Assembly (NCBI RefSeq): GCF_900290285.1
Contig: NZ_LT985754.1
Location: 251,877-315,876 of the forward strand
DNA: 64,000 nt
Direction of reading: 5' to 3'
Source: Candidatus Centipeda massiliensis
GTDB lineage: Bacteria > Bacillota > Negativicutes > Selenomonadales > Selenomonadaceae
The notes under the pieces are model-generated. The model worked only from the letters and a program-made list of their open reading frames with translations. It made no database searches and was not told where the DNA came from. Positions 44,046-51,984 of the stretch are shown here, piece after piece. The position numbers and the translations under genes are program-made. The number at the start of each line of letters is the position of its first letter. The stretch's first letter is position 1.

Positions 44046-45341
44046 TTACATTACCTCAATCAGCCGAATGATGTCCTTGATCGGCAGCAGCGTGCTGTCG
44101 ATCTCGCGCGCGCGGTGGTGCGTGAGAATGGAGCGCGCCGCGCTCTCCATGGCGGGAAATGCCGCGCGTGTCAGCTGGTTCGCGTAGATGACGATGCGCA
44201 CGCCATGCGCCGCGAGCTCCGCCTCCGTGATCGTGTTGTAGGAGGAGGGGACGGCGACGATGGGGATGTTCGGATGCTTTGCGTGGAATGCGTCGCAGAA
44301 CGCGATGACCTCGTCGGGGGACTTCGCGCGCGAGTGGATCATGATGCCGTCCGCGCCGGCTGCGACGTATCCCTCCGCCCGTGCGAGTGCGTCATCAAGC
44401 CCCTTTTCGAGGATGAGGCTCTCGATGCGTGCGATGATCATGAACTCCTCTGTACGCTGTGCCGCTTTGCCCGCCGCAATCTTCTCGGAGAAATTCTCGA
44501 TTGTGTCCTGCGTCTGCGCGACCTCCGTGCCAAAGAGCGAGTTGCGCTTTGCACCCGTCTTGTCCTCGACGATGACAGCGGAGACGCCGATGCGCTCCAG
44601 GGTGCGGACGTTGTATGCGAAATGCTCCGCCGTGCCGCCCGTGTCCATGTCGAGGATGATCGGCTTCGTCGTCACGTCCATGACCTCGTTGATGGTCTGG
44701 ATGCGGTCGGAGAGGTCGACCAGCTCGATGTCGGGCTTGCCGCGCGAGGTCGAGTCGCAGAGGCTTGAGATCCACATCGCATCGAACTGGTCAAGCCCGC
44801 CGTCGTTCTCGACCACCGTCTTTTCGGCAATCAGCCCGGTCAGGCCGTTGTGTACCTCGATGGTCTTAACGATGGGAACAATGTCCAATAGGCGGCGGAG
44901 TCTGCCGCGTCGCGCCTCGGGCATGGCGAGCTGCTCGCGCATCCGCCAGTCCATATTGCGGACTTCGACATTCTCCGTGTACGGCGGCTCTACGAGTTCG
45001 CCGCCGCAGCGTGCGAGCGCGGCGAGCACGTTCTTGCGGATGGAGGACTCGGGGCCCTGCGCCCAGTTGCTCCCATGCACGACATAGTCGGGACGCAGCT
45101 GCTCGATGATCTCGTCGTACATGATGTGTTCCTGTACGACCACCTCTGCGACCTCGGGCAGCACGCGGATCATCTCCATACGTTCCTCAAGGCTTTTGGT
45201 CGGAAAGCGGTTGTAGCGCACCATCTCCGGATCGGACAGCACGCCGACCGTGACCTCGCCCAACTCCGCCGCCGCACGCAGGAGGTTGCGATGCCCCGCG
45301 TGAATGATGTCGGTGCAGAAACAGGTGTAAACTTTCTTCAT
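44046..45341 (-). CDS. aepX: PEP mutase fused to an N-terminal nucleotidyltransferase domain
   Basis: A 431-aa two-domain protein. Residues about 1-135 are a cytidylyltransferase-like domain (TagD/GCT type) with the nucleotide motif IIHAGHRNLL (H-x-GH). Residues about 140-431 are phosphoenolpyruvate mutase, which forms the C-P bond by converting PEP to phosphonopyruvate: LDMDTGG, the catalytic-loop EDKTGAKRNSLFG, ARIESLI, AGADGIMIHSRAKSP and VPSSYN. Such fusions are known in phosphonate loci. It is read after pntC across a 308-base repeat-bearing spacer and overlaps nothing; the methyltransferase starts right behind it. Confidence 0.95.
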   Translation of the reverse strand: MKKVYTCFCTDIIHAGHRNLLRAAAELGEVTVGVLSDPEMVRYNRFPTKSLEERMEMIRVLPEVAEVVVQEHIMYDEIIEQLRPDYVVHGSNWAQGPESSIRKNVLAALARCGGELVEPPYTENVEVRNMDWRMREQLAMPEARRGRLRRLLDIVPIVKTIEVHNGLTGLIAEKTVVENDGGLDQFDAMWISSLCDSTSRGKPDIELVDLSDRIQTINEVMDVTTKPIILDMDTGGTAEHFAYNVRTLERIGVSAVIVEDKTGAKRNSLFGTEVAQTQDTIENFSEKIAAGKAAQRTEEFMIIARIESLILEKGLDDALARAEGYVAAGADGIMIHSRAKSPDEVIAFCDAFHAKHPNIPIVAVPSSYNTITEAELAAHGVRIVIYANQLTRAAFPAMESAARSILTHHRAREIDSTLLPIKDIIRLIEVM

Positions 45342-45372
45342 GTGGCAGTTCTCCCTCTATCCCAGTGTAACT

Positions 45373-45640
45373 TTAAGCCTCCCCTGCCACGGCGGGGGAG
45401 GGGGACCGCGTGAGCGGTGGAAGGGGCGCTTTGGACGATTTGCATATCCCTATCGTAAGAAAGCCGCAGTTCCCACCGGCGCCCCTATCGGCTCACTACG
45501 TTCGCCACTTACTGACCTGTCCAAGAAGCAAGTCCGTAGGACGAAGCTGATTGGGAAACAGGTCGTATGGGAAAACGTCCCAAGAACACGAGCGACAGCG
45601 ACGTGTGATTGGATGACGTTGACCGCTCCCCCCGCCGCGA
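45373..45640. repeat. GC-rich hairpin repeats (family B), degenerate
   Basis: AGCCTCCCCTGCCACGGC with GGGGGAGG stem and GCGGTGGAAGGGGCGC arm (45373-45433), the CCCTATCGTAAGAAAG spacer, GCGCCCCTATCGGCTCAC, then a segment where the usual CCCCC/GGGGG stem is replaced by ACTGACCTGTCCAAGAAGC; a last short hairpin CCCGCCGCGACGGG ends at about 45640. It separates pntC from aepX inside the operon. Confidence 0.7.
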
Positions 45641-45649
45641 CGGGAGTGC

Positions 45650-46369
45650 TTATTTTTCGCGCATCCGCGCCTCCAGTTCTCGCAGCTCCTCCACCGTGTC
45701 GATCTCCCATACGTCCTCCCGCCGACACTCCCGTATGTGGATGGAGAACGCGGGCAGATAGTATTTCAGCGCGATCTCGTCCCAGTAGAGCTGACGATAC
45801 TGCTCCTCGTGGTAGAGCGCATTCGCACATGCCGCGAGCCGCTGCCCGTCCTCCGCCGTCCAGTAGGACAGCCCGAGCATCTGATGACAGGGGTGGTCGC
45901 TCTTTGTGTCGATGTGTGTGATCGTTCCGTCCGCATCCGCGTCGAAGCACCAGTCGTCCGTCGCGGAAACAGGAAATGCGATGTAGTTCGTCCGCGTCTG
46001 CGTGGGCGTGATGACGGCGGGATTCGCGAGGTAGAGATCGCCCTCGATGACATAGCTGTCCGCGAGGAGTCCTGCACGCCCCGCAAGCGCGACGGAGGAA
46101 ATATTATTCGCCGTCGCCCAGTCAGGGTTGTCGATGTAGGCGAGATGCGGATATTTCTCGTGAAGCGCGTCAAACGCCTCGCCAGAGTAGCCCCGTATAA
46201 TAGTTATCGACGAAACCCCCGCAGCATTAAGCGCATCTAAAATGGTCATGATGATCGGCACGCCATTCACGGGCACGAGCGGCTTCGGCATCCGATCCGT
46301 CAGCGGCGCGAGCCGCGAGCCGCGTCCCGCCGCGAGAATGACGGCGCGTGTTACACGGTGCGCACCCAT
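45650..46369 (-). CDS. pntC: PntC-like phosphonate cytidylyltransferase
   Basis: A 239-aa nucleotidyltransferase of the sugar-phosphate type (Rossmann-like NTP_transferase). N-terminal AVILAAGRGSRLAPLTDRMP with the KPLVPVNG lysine motif, then IIRGYSGEAF, NPDWATANNISSVALA (nucleotide/metal site) and VIEGDLYL (catalytic Asp). This matches CTP:2-aminoethylphosphonate cytidylyltransferases that make CMP-AEP, although LicC-type CTP:phosphocholine enzymes share the motifs. The ATG at 46369 overlaps the trpS stop (TGATG); a GTG two codons earlier is possible. Context with aepX, phnW and aepY favours AEP as substrate. Confidence 0.82.
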   Translation of the reverse strand: MGAHRVTRAVILAAGRGSRLAPLTDRMPKPLVPVNGVPIIMTILDALNAAGVSSITIIRGYSGEAFDALHEKYPHLAYIDNPDWATANNISSVALAGRAGLLADSYVIEGDLYLANPAVITPTQTRTNYIAFPVSATDDWCFDADADGTITHIDTKSDHPCHQMLGLSYWTAEDGQRLAACANALYHEEQYRQLYWDEIALKYYLPAFSIHIRECRREDVWEIDTVEELRELEARMREK

Positions 46370-47382
46370 CAGCACAGCCCCATCTTGCGCATCGTCTTCT
46401 TCAGCGTTTTCTCCGCGATGTGCGCGGCACGCTCCGCGCCCCTTGCGATCTCCGCATCGAGATATGCCTTGTCCGCGAGGATGCGGGCATACTCCTCACG
46501 GATCGGGCGCAGCTCGTCGGCGACTGCCGTGCCGACGGCAGTCTTGAAGTCGCCGTAACCCTTGCCCGCAAACTCATCCGTGATCGCCTCGAACGACTTT
46601 CCTGTGACGGCGGAGTAGATCGTCATCAGATTGTTGATGCCGTCCTTGCCCTCGCGGAATGCAACCTCCGCTTCGCTGTCCGTCACGGCGGACTTGAACT
46701 TTTTGAGGATCGTCTTCTCATCGTCGAGGATGTAGATTGTCGCCTTCGCATTCTCGTCTGACTTGCTCATCTTCGCCGTCGGCTCCGCGAGACTCATGAC
46801 GCGCGCGCCCGCCTTCGGGAAATAGCCCTCAGGCAGACGGAACGTCTCGCCGTAGACGTGGTTGAACCGCGCGGCGATGTTCCGCGTAAACTCAAGATGC
46901 TGCGTCTGATCCGCGCCGACGGGCACATAGTCCGCCTGATAGAGAAGGATATCTCCTGCCATCAGCGCCGGATACGTAAACAGCCCCGCATTGATGTCCT
47001 CGGGGTGCTTCGCCGACTTGTCCTTGAACTGCGTCATGCGCGAGAGATCGCCGAACGGGCTGAGGCAGGACAGCATCCACCCCATCTGCGCGTGCGCGGG
47101 GACGTGGCTCTGGATAAAGACAAGACTCTGCGCGGGATCGAGACCGCACGCGAGCAGCAGAGCAAACGCCTCACGGCTTGCCTTGCGGCGCGCAGCGGGT
47201 TCGTGGTACACCGTCAGCGCATGGAGATCGGCGACAAAATAATAGCAGTCGTACTCCTCCTGCAGGCGCCGCCAGTTCTTCACCGCTCCGAGATAGTTGC
47301 CGAGGGTGAATGTGCCGGTGGGCTGAATGCCGCTCAGGATAATCTTGCGGCGGGAGTTGACTGCTGCTGTATTGTCGTTCAT
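46369..47382 (-). CDS. trpS: Tryptophanyl-tRNA synthetase
   Basis: A 337-aa class I synthetase. Signature motifs: GIQPTGTFTLGNYLGA (HIGH-equivalent, TxGN) at about residues 18-33, DLHALTV, GADQTQHLEFTR for Trp/adenylate recognition and KMSKSDENA (KMSKS) at about 204-212. Size is normal for bacterial TrpRS. It has its own good promoter and an AAAGGAAGG RBS, without a T-box leader. Its stop codon overlaps the start of the phosphonate gene pntC, so read-through of this housekeeping transcript can express the phosphonate genes. Confidence 0.97.
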   Translation of the reverse strand: MNDNTAAVNSRRKIILSGIQPTGTFTLGNYLGAVKNWRRLQEEYDCYYFVADLHALTVYHEPAARRKASREAFALLLACGLDPAQSLVFIQSHVPAHAQMGWMLSCLSPFGDLSRMTQFKDKSAKHPEDINAGLFTYPALMAGDILLYQADYVPVGADQTQHLEFTRNIAARFNHVYGETFRLPEGYFPKAGARVMSLAEPTAKMSKSDENAKATIYILDDEKTILKKFKSAVTDSEAEVAFREGKDGINNLMTIYSAVTGKSFEAITDEFAGKGYGDFKTAVGTAVADELRPIREEYARILADKAYLDAEIARGAERAAHIAEKTLKKTMRKMGLC

Positions 47383-47414
47383 GACGTTCCTTCCTTTACT
47401 GTAGAATACTTTTC

Positions 47415-47443
47415 ATTATATACCATGAGAGAAAGATAAGCAA
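47415..47443 (-). promoter_or_regulatory. trpS promoter
   Basis: On the minus strand: TTGCTT, 17-base spacer, TATAAT, about 35 bases before the trpS start. No T-box or Trp-codon leader is seen. Confidence 0.8.
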
Positions 47444-47479
47444 AGGAAGAATGGCGCACCGTTTCAGTGGAATCTTATT

Positions 47480-47700
47480 GATTCGCTCAAAGCGCCCCTT
47501 CCACCGCTTCGCGGTCCCCCTCCCCCGTACTGACGGGGGAGGCCTGAGATCGCTGCATGAGCCTCCCCTGCCGCGCGGGGGAGGTGGCACGCGCCAGCGT
47601 GACGGTAGGGGCGCCTGTGGCAGATATGACTTTTGAACGCTAGAACCCTCGTGATTCGCTCAAAGCGCCCCTTCCACCGCTTCGCGTGATCCCCAGGGGC
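47480..47700. repeat. GC-rich hairpin repeats (family B)
   Basis: One and a half units: GCGCCCCTTCCACCGCTTCG, CCTCCCCCGTACTGACGGGGGAGG stem arms, then GAGCCTCCCCTGCCGCGC / GGGGGAGGTGGC with ACGCG..CGTGACGG, and a second GCGCCCCTTCCACCGCTTCG start. Lies between the divergent trpS and nrdD promoters. Confidence 0.78.
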
Positions 47701-47728
47701 ATTTTCTCTACTGCGCTCAAAAATCCCC

Positions 47729-47757
47729 TTGCCAACATTCCTTCTCTCTGTTACAAT
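47729..47757 (+). promoter_or_regulatory. nrdD promoter
   Basis: TTGCCA (47729-47734), 17-base spacer, TACAAT (47752-47757), 54 bases before the nrdD start. Confidence 0.8.
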
Positions 47758-47797
47758 ATCTTCCGTACCATCAAAAGCAAACCACAATATATAGTAT
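47751..47797 (+). promoter_or_regulatory. Paired NrdR boxes controlling nrdD
   Basis: Downstream box 47782-47797 fits the 16-bp NrdR consensus at 14 positions, with an exact CAATATATAGT core. An upstream, weaker box starts at 47751 (11 of 16). The two are exactly 31 bases apart, three helical turns, as is characteristic of NrdR boxes, and the upstream one covers the -10 box, so NrdR binding would block transcription. Confidence 0.78.
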
Positions 47798-47810
47798 AAG
47801 GAGCTCAAAT

Positions 47811-50075
47811 ATGACAGTGACGACCGTAACGAAGCGTGCAGGCCATGCCGTCCCTTATGACCGCGCGAAGATCCGCAACGCGATTGCAGCGGCGAGCAAG
47901 GAATACGTCCACCCGATGACGGGCATCGAGATCGACAATGTGACAAGCGCCGTCGAGGCGTCGTTCGGCGACCGCACGGAGATCAGCGTCGAGGAGATAC
48001 AGGATCTCGTCGAGAAGCAGCTGCTTGTGCACGGCTTCCACGACATCGCGCGCCGCTACATCACCTATCGTCAGCGGCACGCACAGCGCCGCCTCGCGCA
48101 GAAGCACCTCATGGCGAGCTACCGCGACATCTTCTTCGCGGACTCCGTCGACTCCGACCTCAAGCGCGACAACGCGAACATCAACACGGACGCCTCCATG
48201 GGCATCATGCTCAAGCTCGGTGCCGAGGGCGCAAAGCACTTCGTCGACAACTACGTCCTCGACGAACGCTATGCGACCGCCGACCGCGAGAACTTCATCC
48301 ACATCCACGACAAGGACTTCTCGCTCATCACGTTCAACTGCTGCCAGATCGACCTGCTGAAGCTGTTCCGCGGCGGCTTCTCCACGGGGCACGGCTTCCT
48401 GCGTGAGCCGAACTCCATCCGTGCCTACGCGAGCCTTGCGTGCATTGCAATCCAGTCGAACCAGAACGATATGTTCGGCGGGCAGAGCATCAACGCATTC
48501 GACTACGCGATGGCGGACGGCGTGAAGAAGTCCTTCCGCAAGGCACTCGTCGAGGAGGCGTGGAAGGCACTCCTCTACCGCATTGGGCGCGGCCATTTCA
48601 CACACGAGGCGTTCAAGAAGGCACTGCGCAGCGAACTTGACTTTGCCGTCTGCGTCTATGCGGAAAAGCAGGACGAGGCGCGTGCGGAAAAGGCACGTGC
48701 AGAACTCGCACGCGCCCTGCACGTCGTCTACAGCACGGCGTTCGAGACACCGGTCGCACAGGAACTCGAAGCGGACGTGCGCACCGTCTATCAGCTTGCG
48801 TGTGAGAGCGTCGAGGAGGAGACCCATCAGGCGATGGAGGCGCTCATCCACAACTTTAACACGCTGCACTCCCGCGCGGGCGCACAGGTCCCGTTCAGCT
48901 CCATCAACTACGGTATGGACACCTCCCCCGAGGGACGCCTCGTCATCCGCGAGGTGCTCAGCGCAATATGGCAGGGGCTTGGCAACGGCGAGACGGCGAT
49001 CTTCCCGATCTCCGTGTTCCAGCTCAAGGCGGGCGTCAACTACAACCCCGAGGACCCGAACTACGACCTCTTCATCGAGTCCTGCCGCGTCAGTGCACGC
49101 CGCCTGTTCCCGAACTACGTCAACCTCGACGCGCCGTACAACCTCCAGTACTACAAGCCGGGGGACTACAACAGCTGCGTCGCGACCATGGGCTGCCGCA
49201 CGCGCGTTATGAGCAACGTCAACGGCCCCGAGCAGTCGGGCAGCCGCGGCAACTTCTCCTTTACGACGATCAACCTGCCGAAGCTTGCGCTGGAGGCAAA
49301 GGGCGACCTCGATAAATTCTGGGAGCTGTACGATCACTACATTGATCTCTGTCACGACTACCTCCTCGACCGCCTGAAGATCATTGAGGAGAAGCACGTT
49401 TACAACTATCCGTTCCTCATGGGGCAGGGCGTGTGGATGGACAGCGAGAAGGCGAGTCCGGTCGACTCGATCAAGGATCTTCTCAAGCACGCCTCATACT
49501 CCATTGGCTTCTGCGGACTTGCCGAGTGCCTTGTCGCCCTCACGGGCAAGCACCACGGCGAGAGTGCAGCGGCACAGGAGCTCGGGCTGAGGATCGTCGG
49601 ACATCTCAGAGAGCGCACGGACGCGTACACCGAGGCGGAACAGCGCAACTGGACGACGTTCGGCACGCCCGCCGAGAGCACAGCGGGGCAGTTCCAGCGT
49701 GCGAACAAGAAGGCGTACGGCATCATCCCCGGTGTCACGGATCGCTCCTACATGACGAACTCCAGTCATGTGCCCGTCTACTACGACATCAGCGCGTATG
49801 ACAAGATCTGCATCGAGGCACCGTATCATGCGCTTGAGAACGCGGGGCACATCGCCTACATCGAGATGGACGGCGATCCGTCGAAGAACGTCAAGGCGTT
49901 CGAGAAGGTCGTCCGTGCGATGCACGACGCGGACATGGGCTACTTCTCCATCAACCATCCCGTCGACCGCGACCCTGTCTGCGGCTACACGGGACTCATC
50001 GAGAACGAGTGCCCGCACTGCCACCGCAAGGAAAGCTCGTTTGGTACCATGACCGTGCCGCGTATGAAGGACTGA
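47811..50075 (+). CDS. nrdD: Anaerobic (class III) ribonucleotide reductase, truncated radical tail
   Basis: A 754-aa NrdD that reduces NTPs to dNTPs without oxygen. Residues about 5-95 are an ATP-cone (VTKRAGHAVPYDRAKIRNAI) for allosteric control. The barrel contains FGGQSINAFDYAMADG, NYGMDTSPEG, and the active-site Cys region NSCVATMGCRTRV. The C-terminus holds the zinc-binding motifs CGYTG and CPHC, and then ends TVPRMKD. In other NrdD proteins this point is followed by RxxGYLG and about 25 more residues that carry the glycyl radical; here there is a stop and then a terminator, and no other frame supplies it. Start follows AAGGAG. Whether the radical domain is encoded separately is unknown. 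Confidence 0.92.
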   Translation: MTVTTVTKRAGHAVPYDRAKIRNAIAAASKEYVHPMTGIEIDNVTSAVEASFGDRTEISVEEIQDLVEKQLLVHGFHDIARRYITYRQRHAQRRLAQKHLMASYRDIFFADSVDSDLKRDNANINTDASMGIMLKLGAEGAKHFVDNYVLDERYATADRENFIHIHDKDFSLITFNCCQIDLLKLFRGGFSTGHGFLREPNSIRAYASLACIAIQSNQNDMFGGQSINAFDYAMADGVKKSFRKALVEEAWKALLYRIGRGHFTHEAFKKALRSELDFAVCVYAEKQDEARAEKARAELARALHVVYSTAFETPVAQELEADVRTVYQLACESVEEETHQAMEALIHNFNTLHSRAGAQVPFSSINYGMDTSPEGRLVIREVLSAIWQGLGNGETAIFPISVFQLKAGVNYNPEDPNYDLFIESCRVSARRLFPNYVNLDAPYNLQYYKPGDYNSCVATMGCRTRVMSNVNGPEQSGSRGNFSFTTINLPKLALEAKGDLDKFWELYDHYIDLCHDYLLDRLKIIEEKHVYNYPFLMGQGVWMDSEKASPVDSIKDLLKHASYSIGFCGLAECLVALTGKHHGESAAAQELGLRIVGHLRERTDAYTEAEQRNWTTFGTPAESTAGQFQRANKKAYGIIPGVTDRSYMTNSSHVPVYYDISAYDKICIEAPYHALENAGHIAYIEMDGDPSKNVKAFEKVVRAMHDADMGYFSINHPVDRDPVCGYTGLIENECPHCHRKESSFGTMTVPRMKD

Positions 50076-50088
50076 GTAGAATATTTGG

Positions 50089-50134
50089 GCTGCTGCATGA
50101 ATTGTTTTGATTCGTGCAGCAGCTCCTCTTTTTA
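50089..50134 (+). terminator. Terminator of nrdD
   Basis: GCTGCTGCATGAAT / ATTCGTGCAGCAGC stem with TGTTTTG loop, then TCCTCTTTTTAT, starting 13 bases behind the nrdD stop. Confidence 0.85.
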
Positions 50135-50199
50135 TGCAAACATATTTATGGAATCACTGATAAATAGTGGATAATCACAGCCAGCTGATCCGCAGACAC

Positions 50200-50466
50200 A
50201 AATTTCACAAATTGCAATACAAACTTACATGCCTAAGGGCACCATCATAAATGAAAAGTTTAGATTCATAGCGGCAATCCGTATGCTATAATTGAATAGA
50301 CGGTATAAGACCGGTTCTTTTTTGAGCCTAGAGCCCGTGATACAAACTGGTCTGGCCTCTTATTTGTACCACACTTTGTCCAGAGCAGCCGCTCGAAAGG
50401 ACGTATAACAAAATGAGTTGTTATAGAGAGGCCACGTCGTACAAATCTAGCATGGAGGTGTCAATC
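50200..50466 (+). ncRNA. Candidate bridge RNA region of the IS110 element
   Basis: The non-coding left end of IS110-group elements encodes the bridge RNA that pairs with target and donor DNA. Here the 5' region is long enough and contains the inverted segments GACCGGTT..AACTGGTC and GGCCTCTTATTTGTACC, plus a TATAAT-like box (about 50288). The presence of an RNA is inferred from family knowledge, not proven by structure. Confidence 0.35.
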
Positions 50467-51702
50467 ATGGAAGTATTGTACGAACGTTGTTGTGGGATTG
50501 ATGTACACAAGAGGGTTCTGGTTTGCTGCTTGAAATGCGGCAATAAACAGGAAATCAGGACCTTCGACAGCAACAATGACGAGATTCGTGAACTAACCAA
50601 GTGGCTGCAGCAGCGCAAATGTCAGATCATCGCTATGGAAAGTACCGGTTCCTATTGGAAGCCGCTTTACAACATTTTTGAACTATCTGGGCTCGACGCT
50701 ATCGTTGCGAACGCTCGTGACATCAAAAATGTGCCAGGACGAAAAACCGACATTGGCGATGCTGAATGGATCGCTGATCTACTCAGGCATGGACTAATCA
50801 AGGCGAGCTATATCCCGAATCGTGAGCAACGTGAGCTCAGAGAACTCTCTAGATACCGTATCAGTCTTGTACGGGAACGAGCACGTGAACTCAACCGATT
50901 GCAGAAAATGCTCGAGGGGGGTAACGTAAAGTTGTCCAATGTCGTCTCCAATATCAATGGACGTAGCGCTCGTAAATTACTCCAATCCATGCTTGAAAGC
51001 GATGAACCATTGACTCGAGAATGTGTTGAGGGGATGATTCACGGTAAACTTGTCAGGAAAGTGGATGCGATCCTAAAAGCCATGAACGGATTCCTCACAC
51101 CGTTGCAAAAGGAGCTCATTCGAAGAGTTGTGGATCATATCGATGATATGAGTCAGCGGATTGGCGAAATGGATGACATGTTAAGCCGTTATCTGCAACC
51201 GTATCAAGAAGCCATAGAAAAATTAGACGAACTACCGGGCATTGGTAAGCGTAGTGCAGAGACAATCACAATCATCATTGAGACGGGCCTTGATATGAGT
51301 CGTTTTGCCACAGACAAGCATTTCTCTAGTTGGGCGGGGCTTGCCCCCGGAAATAACGAAAGCGCCCAAAAAAGGCGAAGGTGCCGTGTTGTAAAGGGAA
51401 ACCAAACACTTCGAACGACGCTCGTGCAGTGTGCTAAGGCAGCATCACGCTGCAAGTCTTATTTTCGTGCACAATACCAACGGTTGGTTGTACGCAGAGG
51501 TGCCAACAGAGCTACAGTCGCTGTTGCACATAGTATGCTCATTGCGATTTATCATATTCTAAAGAGTGGCAAGACCTTTATTGATCTAGGAGAAGATTTT
51601 TACACGCAGTTCAACCGCGATAAGAAGATTACTCACCATCTCAAACAATTAACAAAACTTGGTTGGCTTCCTCATGCCGCAGAGGATGTTGCTATTGCAT
51701 AA
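50467..51702 (+). CDS. IS110-family transposase
   Basis: A 411-aa transposase of the DEDD/RuvC-plus-Ser type. The ATG at 50467 is preceded by GGAGGT; upstream in-frame ATGs are less well placed. N-terminal DEDD_Tnp_IS110 domain: GIDVHKRVLVCC (first Asp), IAMESTGSYWKPLY (Glu), KTDIGDAEWIADLL (DxxD pair). C-terminal transposase_20 domain: IEKLDELPGIGKRSAETI helix-hairpin-helix and FSSWAGLAPGNNESAQK with the catalytic Ser region, then KGNQTLRTTLVQCA. Full length, probably active. Recombination is guided by a bridge RNA in this family. Confidence 0.93.
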   Translation: MEVLYERCCGIDVHKRVLVCCLKCGNKQEIRTFDSNNDEIRELTKWLQQRKCQIIAMESTGSYWKPLYNIFELSGLDAIVANARDIKNVPGRKTDIGDAEWIADLLRHGLIKASYIPNREQRELRELSRYRISLVRERARELNRLQKMLEGGNVKLSNVVSNINGRSARKLLQSMLESDEPLTRECVEGMIHGKLVRKVDAILKAMNGFLTPLQKELIRRVVDHIDDMSQRIGEMDDMLSRYLQPYQEAIEKLDELPGIGKRSAETITIIIETGLDMSRFATDKHFSSWAGLAPGNNESAQKRRRCRVVKGNQTLRTTLVQCAKAASRCKSYFRAQYQRLVVRRGANRATVAVAHSMLIAIYHILKSGKTFIDLGEDFYTQFNRDKKITHHLKQLTKLGWLPHAAEDVAIA

Positions 51703-51790
51703 TTTTTTTCATTCAAGATAGCTATGGGGGACTTTTGCGCTTTTTTATTCTTGTATAAACTTTTCATAACAAAAGAGCGTGCAATGATCT

Positions 51791-51834
51791 GCCCCCCAAA
51801 AGTTAGATCCTATCAGTCTAACTTTTGGGGGTCA
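51791..51834. repeat. Fused inverted ends resembling IS3-family termini
   Basis: CCCCCAAAAGTTAGA and TCTAACTTTTGGGGGTCA face each other across a 9-base gap. The outer TGACCCCCAAAAGTTAGA sequence is typical of IS150/IS3-group ends. No transposase is between them; there is no T-run, so it is unlikely to be a terminator. Confidence 0.5.
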
Positions 51835-51877
51835 CTACATAAGAATTTATCAGTGTTTCCTATTTGACTGCTTTCGC

Positions 51878-51917
51878 GTTCATGACATACTTTCGTCGTT
51901 TATGACATACTTTGTTG
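51878..51917 (+). promoter_or_regulatory. Two 20-bp direct repeats upstream of the autotransporter gene
   Basis: GTTCATGACATACTTTCGTC followed at once by GTTTATGACATACTTTGTTG: the ATGACATACTTT core is repeated with a 20-base period, two helical turns, about 70-110 bases before the start codon. Likely a binding site for a regulator acting on the autotransporter promoter. Confidence 0.55.
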
Positions 51918-51984
51918 ATATTTCTCGTAGATGTGAGAAAATATTGATAGGATGTATAGGAATCACGCGCAGGAGGCAAATGAT

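Larger units (their letters stand above)
50165..51842 (+). mobile_element. IS110-family insertion sequence
   Basis: About 1.6-1.7 kb containing a single IS110 transposase gene with a long upstream non-coding region (about 300 bases) and a short downstream one (about 140 bases). There are no clear terminal inverted repeats, as usual for IS110. The exact ends cannot be fixed; the MITE halves at both sides set the outer limits. AT-rich compared with the flanks, so probably acquired recently. Confidence 0.8.
50150..51860. repeat. MITE family A ends split by the IS110 element
   Basis: GGAATCACTGATAAA at 50150-50164 and GAATTTATCAGTGTTTCC at 51843-51860 are the two ends of one MITE, now 1.7 kb apart with the IS110 element between them. 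The MITE interior is missing. Confidence 0.75.

Noticed and set aside
51791-51834. Terminator of the IS110 transposase
   Set aside because: The stem is strong but there is no T-run on either strand, and its outer sequence matches IS3-type ends.
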